The notes beneath the pieces are model-generated. The model had not been told where the DNA came from and did no database searches. It was given only the letters and a program-made list of their open reading frames with translations. A DNA stretch of 64,000 nt from Novosphingobium sp. FSW06-99 (GTDB lineage: Bacteria; Pseudomonadota; Alphaproteobacteria; Sphingomonadales; Sphingomonadaceae). Below, one piece after another: positions 37,003 through 45,731 of this stretch. Positions within the stretch are counted from its first letter, which is position 1. Each line of letters opens with the position of its first letter. The position numbers and the translations under genes were made by a program. The DNA is taken from assembly GCF_001519065.1 (NCBI RefSeq), contig NZ_KQ954256.1:199432-263431 (forward strand). The letters are read 5' to 3'.

Positions 37003-37220
37003 GGCAACAATCCCTGAGGTATCGGCAAAGGATGAAACGTGATGAACGTCCACACCAGCACGAACAGCGCGGTGTCGAACAGCACGGGGTGCCAGACCCA
37101 GCGGTAGAACCGCAAGGCCACCAGCACGCGGTGCACCACCAGCGCGATCGCCAGCGCGATGCAGGCGGTGAACGGGGCGGCGGCGATCAGCACGCCGTGG
37201 ATGGTATATTCCTGGATCAT
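36999..37220 (-). CDS. DUF1656 small membrane protein, AaeX-like
   Basis: This 73-residue protein has two hydrophobic helices separated by a short basic loop (VALRFYRWVWHP) and matches the DUF1656/AaeX family. It is always found between FUSC and membrane-fusion genes in aromatic-acid efflux operons; its exact role is unknown. ATGA overlaps join it to the genes on both sides. Confidence 0.88.
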   Translation of the reverse strand: MIQEYTIHGVLIAAAPFTACIALAIALVVHRVLVALRFYRWVWHPVLFDTALFVLVWTFITFHPLPIPQGLLP

Positions 37221-39286
37221 GCCGTCCGCTCCGGCTGAAAATCGGCGCCCTGCGGGAACAAGTTGCGCCGGAATGCGACCAGCGCGGCGCGCCCGGTGGC
37301 CCTATCCGACCCGATCAGTTCACCGGCATGGCCGGTATGCGGCGCGGCGCCGCCCAGCGTGAAGCGCAGCGCCCGATCGATATGCACCAGCAAGGCAGGC
37401 GGCGGCGGGGTGCCGGGCGCGCTCTGCGCAAAATGGCGCGCGGCGGTCTGCAGCAGGCGGGTGCAGGCCACCCGCAACGGCCGATCGGCATTGGCGCGCA
37501 AGACCTGGATCTGCGCGATATTGACCGCGATCCGCACTTCGCGCAGCCCCATCGTCGCCGCCGCATCGCCCGCCCCCAGCCGCTGGGTGATCAGCGCCAA
37601 CTGGTCGTTGGCGTGGCTGAGCACGTGCGCCGGATCGGGCGGCGTGCGGGCCGAAGCCAGTCGCCCCAGCTCGGCGCGCTGGCGCCGTGCCAGCCGGGCC
37701 ACCGCGGCGCCGGTGGCCACACTGCGCACGGTCGCCGTCACCCCGGCCGAGGCAATCACCGCCAGCACCTGGCCGATGTTGCTGTTGATGAAGCGTTCGA
37801 GATCGGCGGTATATTCCTGTTGCAGCGCCAGCGCGGAAAAGAACCCCATCATGAACGCAGTGGCCAGTTGACCATGGCGCGGATTGAGCAGGAATGCGCC
37901 GACAAACAGCATCGGCGGCAACAGCACCAGGCACAGCGGCACAAACCCGTCGACATTGGGCAGAAAGCCGAACAGCCAGATCCCCGCCAGCGGCACACCC
38001 GCCGTGATCGCGACCCCAAACGCCAGGATCATCGGCACCGGGTTGTCCATCGCCGCAAACAGACAGCAGAACACCCCGGTCAGCACCGCCGCCCCAGAGC
38101 CATCGGGCCACCCGGTGAGAATCCAGAACGCACAGACCAGCAGGATCGCGATGGTGGCAGACAGCCCCGACAGCAGCGCCAGGCCGGGGTCGCTGTTCAA
38201 CCGCAATTGCACGCGTTCGCCAGTCAGCGCGGGCGGCAACGGCAATGTCGGATCATCAAGCCGCGCCTTGAGCATGCGCGCTTCGCCCAGCACGGTCCCA
38301 GCCTGACCCAGCCGCACTAGAAAGCTTTCGCGCAGCAGATCGCTCCACCCGCGTGCCGGGCCCTCGTCGGCCAGGAAATCGGGCTGTGCCGCAGGGTTGG
38401 CGCCCGCGTCGAGCCAGGTGCGTGCATGGGCCATCGCCGGTTGCAACGCGTCGTCCTGGCCCAGACCACGGCGCCGGTCGGCCAGCCCGGACAGCACCGG
38501 CAGCAGCAACAGCATGCGATAGAGCAGTGCCTGCACCGTGCGGTTGGCTTCGCGCCAGTGCGAGGTGTCATAGGGCACGTGGCTGGCCAGCAACAGGCAA
38601 TCGACCGCGTCGACCGCCAGCCTTTGCCGGTCGCGCACGCCGGCCTGAAGACTTGGCACATCGCCCGTTTCCAGAATGTCGCGCAGCCAGGTTTCGGCAT
38701 CATCCAGCCACGCCGCCAGCCTGGGCCCGAGCCGCGCACCCAGCGATTGCGGCAGGATCAGACTGTGCACGACCGTCGCACAGGTGATGCCCAGCAGGAT
38801 TTCGGTCACCCGCGCGGCGGCCACATCGAACACCGCTTCGGGTCGGGTCACGCTGGGAAAGCCGATGATCGTCGCGGTATAGCCCGCCAGCATCAGCACA
38901 TAGGCGCGCGGACTGCGATCGAGCAGCGACACCGCCAGGCACCCGCCCACCCACAGCGCCAGCGCCAGACTGAGCATCAGCGGCCAATCGACCAGCATCG
39001 GCACCAGCGCGACCGCAACAGCCGCGCCGATCACCGTGCCGAACGCGCGATAGACCGCCTTTGACCGGGTGGCCGCAGAAACCGGATTGGCGACAATATA
39101 AACCGTGGTCATCGCCCAGAACGGCAGGGGCTGGCCGACCGAAAGGCTGATCCCCAGCGCCATCAGCGCCGCAAGCGCGTTCTTGGCCGAATAGAGCAGG
39201 GCCGGCCACCAGCGCGGTACCAGCCAGACCCCACGGGGCCATTGCACGGCGATCAACGAAACCCTCCAGACGATGAATGCGCGCAT
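37217..39286 (-). CDS. FUSC-family inner-membrane pump, AaeB-like
   Basis: This 689-residue FUSC protein has two hydrophobic halves, each of about five to six helices (PFWAMTTVYIVANPVSAATRSK in the first; SGLSATIAILLVCAFWILTGWP in the second), separated by cytoplasmic helical domains. AaeB of E. coli exports aromatic carboxylic acids such as p-hydroxybenzoate. Its place next to an aromatic catabolic operon suggests relief from phenolic acid overload. It is the first gene of the leftward pump operon. A LysR gene lies about 600 bp away in divergent orientation, as with E. coli aaeR. Confidence 0.9.
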   Translation of the reverse strand: MRAFIVWRVSLIAVQWPRGVWLVPRWWPALLYSAKNALAALMALGISLSVGQPLPFWAMTTVYIVANPVSAATRSKAVYRAFGTVIGAAVAVALVPMLVDWPLMLSLALALWVGGCLAVSLLDRSPRAYVLMLAGYTATIIGFPSVTRPEAVFDVAAARVTEILLGITCATVVHSLILPQSLGARLGPRLAAWLDDAETWLRDILETGDVPSLQAGVRDRQRLAVDAVDCLLLASHVPYDTSHWREANRTVQALLYRMLLLLPVLSGLADRRRGLGQDDALQPAMAHARTWLDAGANPAAQPDFLADEGPARGWSDLLRESFLVRLGQAGTVLGEARMLKARLDDPTLPLPPALTGERVQLRLNSDPGLALLSGLSATIAILLVCAFWILTGWPDGSGAAVLTGVFCCLFAAMDNPVPMILAFGVAITAGVPLAGIWLFGFLPNVDGFVPLCLVLLPPMLFVGAFLLNPRHGQLATAFMMGFFSALALQQEYTADLERFINSNIGQVLAVIASAGVTATVRSVATGAAVARLARRQRAELGRLASARTPPDPAHVLSHANDQLALITQRLGAGDAAATMGLREVRIAVNIAQIQVLRANADRPLRVACTRLLQTAARHFAQSAPGTPPPPALLVHIDRALRFTLGGAAPHTGHAGELIGSDRATGRAALVAFRRNLFPQGADFQPERTA

Positions 39287-39385
39287 ACCATACCGCGCCC
39301 GACCGCAAGCCGCCAGTCATGCGGGAACCGAAACAACCGCGGGTTGATCAAGGGCGGTAAATCCCCACGCCGTGCCCCGCGAATT

Positions 39386-39511
39386 GCCGCCCGTTGGGCG
39401 AGTCGAAAAGGCTGGCGCCCGTTGGGCGTGCCAGTCGAATGCCGCCCGTTGGGCGTGCCAGTTCGAATGCCGCCCGTTGGGCGTGCCAGTTCGAATGCCG
39501 CCCGTTGGGCG
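39386..39511. repeat. 28-bp tandem repeat, about five copies
   Basis: Two exact 28-bp units occupy 39441-39468 and 39469-39496. Shorter or diverged copies lie at 39386-39410 and 39415-39440, and a partial copy at 39497-39511. Each unit contains the dyad GCCCGTTGGGC, and the full units also contain TTCGAA. There are no spacers, so it is not a CRISPR array. The period is not a multiple of 3, so it is not a coding repeat. Confidence 0.85.
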
Positions 39512-39759
39512 GCGAGGCATCGCGGTGGGATTGGGGCGGGTGCGATGCCTCGCCGCAGCACCGGGCCTGCCTTGGGGGGGCTTGGGGTGGGTGGCCCGGG
39601 CTATTCCGGCAAACTTGAACAAGTCCTGCTTCACGTTGCGTGGCCAACGGTGCCTCGCCTGCTTGCGCATACGATGTACAACGCAGTCGGCTACTCCAGT
39701 GACCGTGTTTCGACCAACCGGACTTGTCGTCCGACCAGCCGCAACGCGTTAGGCCGACG

Positions 39760-39799
39760 AGCACCCCGCCAGCGGTTCAAGTACCGCCGGCGGGGTGCT
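39760..39799. repeat. Extended hairpin without T tract
   Basis: AGCACCCCGCC (39760-39770) pairs with GGCGGGGTGCT (39789-39799) and, across one A-C mismatch, GCGGT pairs with ACCGC around a six-base TCAAGT loop. The stem is 16 pairs plus one mismatch. No T run follows on either strand, so a terminator role is unproven. Confidence 0.6.
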
Positions 39800-39870
39800 G
39801 CCGTCTATTCTGGGATCTCACTTAACATAGGTTAGGTGGTGAACGCTCACAAGTGGACTGGTCAATACTC

Positions 39871-39884
39871 ATAAATATATTTAT
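39871..39884. promoter_or_regulatory. AT-rich perfect palindrome before the LysR gene
   Basis: ATAAATATATTTAT is a perfect 14-bp palindrome ending 9 bases before the LysR ATG and directly before its AGAGGGGGG ribosome site. Such AT richness is exceptional here. It could be a promoter -10 region or an autoregulatory operator. Confidence 0.45.
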
Positions 39885-39893
39885 AGAGGGGGG

Positions 39894-40802
39894 ATGCTGA
39901 TCCGTCTGCGCACTTTTGTCGAAGTCTATCGCCAACGATCGATCAGCGGAGCGGCCCGCGCGCTCGATCTGACCCAACCGGCCATATCGCAACATGTCGC
40001 CAGTCTGGAAGGGGCAATCGGTCGCCAATTGTTCGAACGCCATGCCCAGGGCGTTACCCCCACCGCCGCCGCCGACGAACTGGCCAAGGATATCGGCGAC
40101 CGGCTCGATCTGGCCGAGGCCGCACTGGCCACCGCGCGCGCGCGGTCGGCGGCCATGGCGGGCGCGGTGCGGATCATCGGCCACGCCGATTTCCTGTCCG
40201 AAATGATCGCCCCACTGCTGGTTCCCCTGCTCGAAACGGGCATGCGCGTCCGGCTCGAAACCGCCAATCATGATGGGGTGATGCACAGCCTGGTCGAAGG
40301 GCATTGCGATCTCGGGCTGTCGGCCTCGCCCATCAACGACCGCCGGTTGCGCAGCGAACTGGTCCATTGCGAGCGCGTGATCGCGGTGGCCGCGCCTGCC
40401 GTGGCCGCGCGCATCGCCGCAGCGGGCGATCTGGTCACCGCGCTGGCAAGCGAACCGGTGCTGGCCTACAACATCGAACAGTCGCTGATCGATGAATGGC
40501 TGGAAACCAACCGTCTCCACCGCGAACCGGTCAGCCCCGCGCTGGTCGCGCCCGATCTGCGCGGCCTGCGCGCGCTGCTGGGGGTCGGGTTCGGCTGGAC
40601 CGTGCTGCCGATCTATCTGTGCGCCGCCGAACTGGCGCGCGGCGATCTGGTCGAGATACCGGCGCCGATCGGCCCCGGCACCAATTCCTATTTCCTGGTC
40701 TGGCTGCCGGCCGCGCTGCGCCAGCCGCGTATCGCCCATGCCCGCCAGACGCTGATCCGGCAATTGCGCCACGATCTGCCGCTGGATGCTGTCCCGGCAT
40801 AG
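39894..40802 (+). CDS. LysR-family regulator, candidate controller of the aromatic efflux operon
   Basis: This 302-residue LysR regulator has an N-terminal helix-turn-helix (RSISGAARALDLTQPAISQHVASLE, of which TQPAISQHV is the recognition part) and an effector domain to the C-terminus. It is divergent from the FUSC pump operon across the repeat-rich 607-bp region. In E. coli a LysR protein (AaeR) divergent from aaeXAB activates it in response to aromatic acids, so a similar role is inferred. It could also regulate the dehydrogenase gene 82 bases downstream. Confidence 0.9.
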   Translation: MLIRLRTFVEVYRQRSISGAARALDLTQPAISQHVASLEGAIGRQLFERHAQGVTPTAAADELAKDIGDRLDLAEAALATARARSAAMAGAVRIIGHADFLSEMIAPLLVPLLETGMRVRLETANHDGVMHSLVEGHCDLGLSASPINDRRLRSELVHCERVIAVAAPAVAARIAAAGDLVTALASEPVLAYNIEQSLIDEWLETNRLHREPVSPALVAPDLRGLRALLGVGFGWTVLPIYLCAAELARGDLVEIPAPIGPGTNSYFLVWLPAALRQPRIAHARQTLIRQLRHDLPLDAVPA

Positions 40803-40884
40803 CGAAACTAACCGATCGCCCGATTATTTTCAGTTGTCCGCCAGTGCCCCCCGCCGCAGGTTCGCCGCGACGGAGGCGATCATC

Positions 40885-41838
40885 ATGCGTATCGGATTTA
40901 TCGGGCTGGGCAATGTCGGGGGCAAGCTGGCGGGTAGCCTGCTGCGCAACGGGCACGATGTGGTGGTGCGCGATCTCAACCCCGATCTGGTCGCGGAATT
41001 CGTGGCGCGCGGGGCCAGCGCCGCCGAGACCCCGCGCGCGCTGGCGCAAGCGGTCGAAATCGTCATCACCTGCCTGCCCTCGCCCGCCGCCAGCGCGGCG
41101 GTGGCCGAAGGCACCGACGGGTTTCTGCCCGTGTTGCGGCCCGGACAAGTGTGGATGGAAATGTCCACCACCGACTATGCCGAAGTGCTGCGGCTGGGCG
41201 CGGCGGTCGAAGCGACCGGCGCGCTGTTCATGGAATGCCCGGTTTCGGGCGGGTGTCACCGCGCCGAAACCGGCAATATCTCGATCTTTGCCGGGGGCCC
41301 GCGCGAAGGGTTCGACCGCGTGCTGCCGGTGCTGACCACGCTCGGGCGCCGCGTGCTGCACACCGGGCCGCTGGGCACCGCCTCGCGGCTGAAAGTCATG
41401 ACCAACTATCTGTGCACGGTCCACCTCGTCGCGCTGGCCGAGGCGCTGACCACCTGCAAGGCCGCCGGGCTCGACATGAACACCACGTATGAGGCAATCC
41501 GCATTTCGTCGGGCAACAGCTTTGTCCACGAAACCGAAAGCCAGGTGATCCTGAACGGCAGCCGCGACATCAATTTCACCATGGATCTGGTGTCGAAAGA
41601 CATCGGCCTGTTCGACGATCTGGCGCAGGCGCACGGCGTGCCGCTGGAAATGTCGCCGCTGATCGTGCGCCTGTTCAACGAAGCGCGCGCCAGGTATGGC
41701 GACCGCGAATTTTCGCCCAACATCATCCGCCGCTATGAAGAACCGCTGGGCCTCAAAGTGCTGGGCAGCGGCTTTCCCGACCAGATGGTCGACGATGAAC
41801 CCGAAGAACCCGGCTACGAAGTCGTGCCCAGGCGCTGA
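40885..41838 (+). CDS. 3-Hydroxyisobutyrate-dehydrogenase-family oxidoreductase
   Basis: This 317-residue beta-hydroxyacid dehydrogenase has the N-terminal NAD(P) fold GFIGLGNVGGKLAGSL (residues 4-19), the substrate-binding ECPVSGGCHRAETG motif near 125 and a catalytic-type Lys in SRLKVMTNYL near 170. Family members act on 3-hydroxyisobutyrate, tartronate semialdehyde, glyoxylate or related acids. CGGAGG precedes the ATG. It converges with the next LysR gene and overlaps it by 25 bases. Confidence 0.9.
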   Translation: MRIGFIGLGNVGGKLAGSLLRNGHDVVVRDLNPDLVAEFVARGASAAETPRALAQAVEIVITCLPSPAASAAVAEGTDGFLPVLRPGQVWMEMSTTDYAEVLRLGAAVEATGALFMECPVSGGCHRAETGNISIFAGGPREGFDRVLPVLTTLGRRVLHTGPLGTASRLKVMTNYLCTVHLVALAEALTTCKAAGLDMNTTYEAIRISSGNSFVHETESQVILNGSRDINFTMDLVSKDIGLFDDLAQAHGVPLEMSPLIVRLFNEARARYGDREFSPNIIRRYEEPLGLKVLGSGFPDQMVDDEPEEPGYEVVPRR

Positions 41839-42734
41839 TTGGCTGCCAGCCAGTCGATGAACAGGCGCACCGGCAACCGCTCTGCCGCCTCGCGGCGACA
41901 GATCAGCCCCCACGCGCCGGGACAGACGACGGTGTGGCCGCCCGCGCGCACCAGCCGCCCGGCGGCCAGATCGGCCTCGGCAAAGGGCCCGTTGACCAGC
42001 GCCACGCCGCGCCCGGCCAGCGCCATTTCCAGCGCCACCGCCAGCGTATCGACCATCAGATAGGGCGCGCCCGGCACGAAATCGACCCCCGCCGCCGCGA
42101 ACCATTTGGCCCAGTTGTGCTCTTCGGTGTAATTGGCCACCAGCGGCTGACGCATCAGCGCGGCGGCATCGATATGGCCCCCCGCGCGCTCCAGAAACGC
42201 AGGGCTGCACACCGGATCGAGCGTGTAATCGAACAGCGGCACCCAGTGATAGCGTTCGGGATCAGGCGCGACCTCGCAATAGATCAGCCCGAGATCGGCG
42301 TGCGCCTCGTCAAATGTCCAGTCGACCGCGCATGTCGTCAGCGACAGCGTGATGCCCGGATGATCCTGCAAAAACAGCGGAACGCGCGGCGCCAGCCAGC
42401 GGATCGAGGCGGTGACATACGTCTGCACGCGCAGCGGCGCATCCTGCGCCTGGCGACGCACCGCCTCCACCCCTTCGATCAGCGATTCGAACGCGGCGCG
42501 CACATAAGGATAGAACACCTGTCCGGCATCCGATGACACGACATGCCGCCCGTCCTGCGCAAACAGCCGCACCCCCAGCATGTCTTCGATCGCCTGGATC
42601 TGGTGGTTGATCGCGGGCGGGGTCAGGCACAACTCGCTCGCCGCAGCGCGGATGCTCTGGTGCCGCGTCGCCGCTTCGAACCCGCGCAAGGCCTTGAGCG
42701 GCGGCAGGGCGCGCAAATTGATCCCGGAACCCAT
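41814..42734 (-). CDS. LysR regulator, GcvA type
   Basis: This 306-residue LysR regulator is of the GcvA-like subgroup, with [20 protein letters not shown] and [14 protein letters not shown] in the helix-turn-helix and [18 protein letters not shown] linking to the effector domain. It is 30 bases downstream of the GMC oxidoreductase gene on the same strand and is probably part of that operon, controlling its own three-gene unit. Confidence 0.92.
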   Translation of the reverse strand: MGSGINLRALPPLKALRGFEAATRHQSIRAAASELCLTPPAINHQIQAIEDMLGVRLFAQDGRHVVSSDAGQVFYPYVRAAFESLIEGVEAVRRQAQDAPLRVQTYVTASIRWLAPRVPLFLQDHPGITLSLTTCAVDWTFDEAHADLGLIYCEVAPDPERYHWVPLFDYTLDPVCSPAFLERAGGHIDAAALMRQPLVANYTEEHNWAKWFAAAGVDFVPGAPYLMVDTLAVALEMALAGRGVALVNGPFAEADLAAGRLVRAGGHTVVCPGAWGLICRREAAERLPVRLFIDWLAANQRLGTTS

Positions 42735-42764
42735 GACTGCTCCCCATGTGGAAGAGCGCCCGCG

Positions 42765-44390
42765 CTATCGCAGATTGCGGTCCTGGGCCAGCATTGCCGC
42801 GCCTTTTTCAGCCACCATCACCGTCGGCGCATTGGTGTTGCCGCTGGTCACCTGGGGAAACACCGAGGCGTCGATCACCCGCAACCCCTGCACCCCATGC
42901 ACGCGCAGCCGCGCATCGACCACCGCATCGCGCGGATCGGGCCCCATCCGGCACGTCGAGGTGGGGTGATAAACGGTGTCGGCACGGGCGCGAAAATCGG
43001 CAAACAGCGCGTCTTCGTCGGCCACGGCTGGGCCGGGCACCAGTTCCTCGACGATGATATCGGCCAGCGGCTTGCTGCGCGCGATCGTGCGCAACAGCCG
43101 CACGCCGATGCGCGCTTCGGCAATGTCCTGTTCGGTCGCCAGATAGTTGGGATGGATCAGCGGCGGGGCGAACGGATCGGCCGAGCGGATTTCCAGATGG
43201 CCCCGGCTGGTCGGCCGGCACGCATTGAACGACAGCAGAAACGCGGGGAACGGATCGGGATTGAGCAGCCGCCGTGCCGCGATCGGCGTTTTGGTATAAC
43301 TGACCGGGCTGAAATAGAGCTGAAACGTCGGGTGCGGGTCTTCGGGCCGGGCGCGCACGAACCCGCCGGCCTGGTTCACGCTCATCGACAAAGGCCCGCG
43401 CCGGTCGATCATATAGCGGATCGCCGCCGCCAGCTTGCCGGTGAACGGGCGCAGCACATTGTTGAGCGTGGGCACCGAGGTGCGATAGAAATAGCTGACC
43501 GCCAGATGGTCCTGCAGGTTCCGGCCCACCGCCGGCAGATCGGCCACCACCGGAATGCCGTGGCGCATCAGCAATTGCGCATCACCCACCCCCGACAGTT
43601 GCAGCAATTGCGGCGATCCGATCGCGCCCGCGCACAGCACCACTTCGCGCCGCGCGCGGATCACGCGTTCGCGCCCGCCCTGGATATAGGCGACGCCGAC
43701 CGCGCGGCGCCCCTCGAACACCACACGCAAGACCCGCGCCTTGCGGATCAGCGTCAGGTTCTGGCGATGGCGCACCGGCCAGTAATAGGCATTGGCGGTC
43801 GAGGCACGCCAGCCGCCGCGCGTGTTGATCTGATAGATGCCGAACCCTTCGCCGTGGGGTCCGTTGAAATCGGCGGTGACGGGGTAGCCCATCGCCCGCC
43901 CGGTTTCGAGGAACCAGTTGCACAACGGGTGTACCGAGCCCGAGATATCGGTGACATGCTGCGGCCCGCCGCGCCCGTGGAAGCCCTCGTCGACCAGATC
44001 GTGATCTTCCGAACGGCGAAAGAACGGCAGCACATCGTCCCAGCCCCAGCCGGGATTGCCCGCCGCCGCCCAGGCGTCGTAATCGTGGGGAAACCCGCGC
44101 ACATGCACCATCGCGTTGATCGAGCCCGACCCGCCGACCACTTTGCCGCGCGGCCAGTAACTGGTGCGCCCGCCCAGCGCGGGCACCGCCTCGGTCTCGA
44201 ACATCCAGTTGATACGCTTGTCGAAAAACGTGCGACCATAGCCGATCGGCAACTGGATCCAGATCGACAGGTCGGACCCGCCCGCTTCGAGCAGCGCGAC
44301 TTTGGTCCACGGGTCTTCGGACAGGCGGCTGGCCACGACACACCCGGCGGTGCCCGCCCCGATCACCACATAATCGGCTTCTTCGATCAT
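42765..44390 (-). CDS. GMC oxidoreductase (choline-dehydrogenase-like)
   Basis: This 541-residue FAD enzyme of the glucose-methanol-choline family has the FAD-binding [19 protein letters not shown] at the N-terminus, the GMC signature [21 protein letters not shown]-like stretch near residue 85, and the C-terminal active-site His in [10 protein letters not shown] with [14 protein letters not shown]. It oxidises an alcohol to an aldehyde. The partner enolase-superfamily gene overlaps it by 4 bases. The actual alcohol is unknown; sugar acids or aromatic alcohols are plausible. Confidence 0.92.
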   Translation of the reverse strand: MIEEADYVVIGAGTAGCVVASRLSEDPWTKVALLEAGGSDLSIWIQLPIGYGRTFFDKRINWMFETEAVPALGGRTSYWPRGKVVGGSGSINAMVHVRGFPHDYDAWAAAGNPGWGWDDVLPFFRRSEDHDLVDEGFHGRGGPQHVTDISGSVHPLCNWFLETGRAMGYPVTADFNGPHGEGFGIYQINTRGGWRASTANAYYWPVRHRQNLTLIRKARVLRVVFEGRRAVGVAYIQGGRERVIRARREVVLCAGAIGSPQLLQLSGVGDAQLLMRHGIPVVADLPAVGRNLQDHLAVSYFYRTSVPTLNNVLRPFTGKLAAAIRYMIDRRGPLSMSVNQAGGFVRARPEDPHPTFQLYFSPVSYTKTPIAARRLLNPDPFPAFLLSFNACRPTSRGHLEIRSADPFAPPLIHPNYLATEQDIAEARIGVRLLRTIARSKPLADIIVEELVPGPAVADEDALFADFRARADTVYHPTSTCRMGPDPRDAVVDARLRVHGVQGLRVIDASVFPQVTSGNTNAPTVMVAEKGAAMLAQDRNLR

Positions 44391-45574
44391 CGAACGGGGT
44401 GCTGGGTCATGTCGAGGTGCAGCATGTCGCCGGCATAGGGATGCGCCAGCGCCACCGCGTCGTCCAGTTCGACGCCCAGCCCTGGTGCAGTGGGCGGGAT
44501 CACCCGGCCCTGTTCAAAGCGGATCGGGGTCTTCAAGATCTGCGCATGGAACCCGCCCCAGTCCTCGATCCCTTCGAGGATCAGGAAATTGGGCGATGCG
44601 GTGGCCAGGTGGATATTGGCCGCGCCGACCACCGGCCCGCAATAGAGATGCGGCGCGATCTGGACATGGCGCACTTCGGCCATCCCGGCGATCTTCTTGG
44701 CTTCGAGCAAGCCGCCGACCCGGCCCAGATTGAGCTGCCAGATCGCCGCCGCCCCGCAATCGAGCAGGCGCGCAAAATCGTATTTGGTGGCCAGCCGTTC
44801 GCCGGTCGCGATCGGGATCGTGGTGCCGCGCGCCACCCGCGCGGTCTCTTCGGGCGCATCGGGCGGCACCGGTTCTTCAAGCCACAGCGGATCATAGGGT
44901 TCCAGCCGCCGGGCCAGCCGGATCGCACCCGCCGCCGTCATCTGCCCGTGCGTGCCGAACAGCAGATCGGCGCGGCTGCCCACCGCCTCACGCAAGGTGC
45001 GGGCGAACCGTTCGCTCAGATCGAGCGCTTCGAGCGACAGTTGCCGCCCGTCAAACGCCGAATAAGGTCCGGCGGGATCGAACTTGAGCGCGGTGAATCC
45101 CATGTCGAGATACGTCTGCGCACGCTCGGCGGCCAGATCGGGATCGTGATAGACATCGGTCGCATCGCCGGGGCGCGGATAGATATAGGTATAGGCGCGC
45201 AGGCTTTCGTGCACTTGCCCGCCAAGCAACTTGTAGACCGGCTGGCCCGCCGCCTTGCCGATGATATCCCAGCAGGCCATTTCCAGCGCCGACAGCACGC
45301 CCATCACGGTCAGATCGGGATGCTGGGTAAACCCCGCCGAATAGACCCGGCGCCACAAGGCCTCGATATCGTGCGGATCGGTGCCTTGCGCATAGCGCGC
45401 GAACACGTCCTCGCACAGCTTTGCCACCAGATGCGGCGAAAACGGCACGCAATAGGCCTCACCCAGCCCGGTAATCCCGCAGGCCGTGGTCAGCCGCACA
45501 AACACGAAATAGCGTCCGCCGAAATGCGGCGGCGGATTGCCCACGACAAACGTCTCGATGTGGGTCAGCCGCAT
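44387..45574 (-). CDS. Enolase-superfamily sugar-acid dehydratase-like enzyme
   Basis: This 395-residue member of the mandelate racemase/muconate-lactonizing family has the capping domain at the N-terminus (HIETFVVGNPPPHFGGR), TALKFDPAG (catalytic Lys region), then acidic metal ligands in LLFGTHGQMT, LWLEEPVPP and IATGERL, and the late HLYCGP (His). It resembles galactonate/gluconate dehydratase types. The ATG at 45574 has no adjacent ribosome site; a strong AGGAGAGGA lies in front of an out-of-frame 9-codon mini-ORF that overlaps this start. It begins the MLE-GMC-LysR operon. Confidence 0.9.
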   Translation of the reverse strand: MRLTHIETFVVGNPPPHFGGRYFVFVRLTTACGITGLGEAYCVPFSPHLVAKLCEDVFARYAQGTDPHDIEALWRRVYSAGFTQHPDLTVMGVLSALEMACWDIIGKAAGQPVYKLLGGQVHESLRAYTYIYPRPGDATDVYHDPDLAAERAQTYLDMGFTALKFDPAGPYSAFDGRQLSLEALDLSERFARTLREAVGSRADLLFGTHGQMTAAGAIRLARRLEPYDPLWLEEPVPPDAPEETARVARGTTIPIATGERLATKYDFARLLDCGAAAIWQLNLGRVGGLLEAKKIAGMAEVRHVQIAPHLYCGPVVGAANIHLATASPNFLILEGIEDWGGFHAQILKTPIRFEQGRVIPPTAPGLGVELDDAVALAHPYAGDMLHLDMTQHPVR

Positions 45575-45594
45575 GCCGGTTCGCGCTTGTCCAT
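45565..45594 (-). other. 9-codon upstream mini-ORF overlapping the dehydratase start
   Basis: MDKREPACG-stop is preceded by AGGAGAGGA at a 6-base spacing, the best ribosome site in the leader, and its TGA lies just past the main ATG (45572-45574) in another frame. It may couple translation or sense ribosome status, or it may mark a sequence or start-site error. Confidence 0.35.
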
Positions 45595-45731
45595 TGGGGA
45601 TCCTCTCCTGGTCGGGCTGTCCTGCCAGAGTGAAAGCCCCGCGCGCGGGCGGCAAGTGAAGCTTTTTGCCGGACCGGACAATTTCCTTATTGCCATAGCC
45701 CGATCCGGTGCGCGCCGCTATGGGCGGGGCC

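Larger units (their letters stand above)
39287..39893. other. 607-bp non-coding region with repeats, FUSC/LysR intergenic
   Basis: No convincing gene is present: all frames are short, repeat-derived or shadows. It holds a 28-bp tandem repeat (39386-39511), a 17-bp-stem hairpin (39760-39799) and an AT-rich palindrome (39871-39884) just before the LysR gene. The stretch about 39600-39760 is less GC-rich than flanking genes. It should carry the promoter for the leftward pump operon. Confidence 0.7.

Noticed and set aside
39461-39496. tRNA T-arm-like GTTCGAAT copies as attachment-site duplicates
   Set aside because: The match is only the short GTTCGA core, no tRNA gene is adjacent, and the repeat does not match the 3' end of the tRNA-Gly in this window.
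39386-39511. CRISPR array
   Set aside because: The copies are directly head-to-tail with no unique spacers, and no cas genes are in the window.
39242-39835. 197-codon plus-strand frame across the pump/LysR gap
   Set aside because: Its translation is driven by the 28-bp repeat in shifting frames, with no ribosome site or domain.
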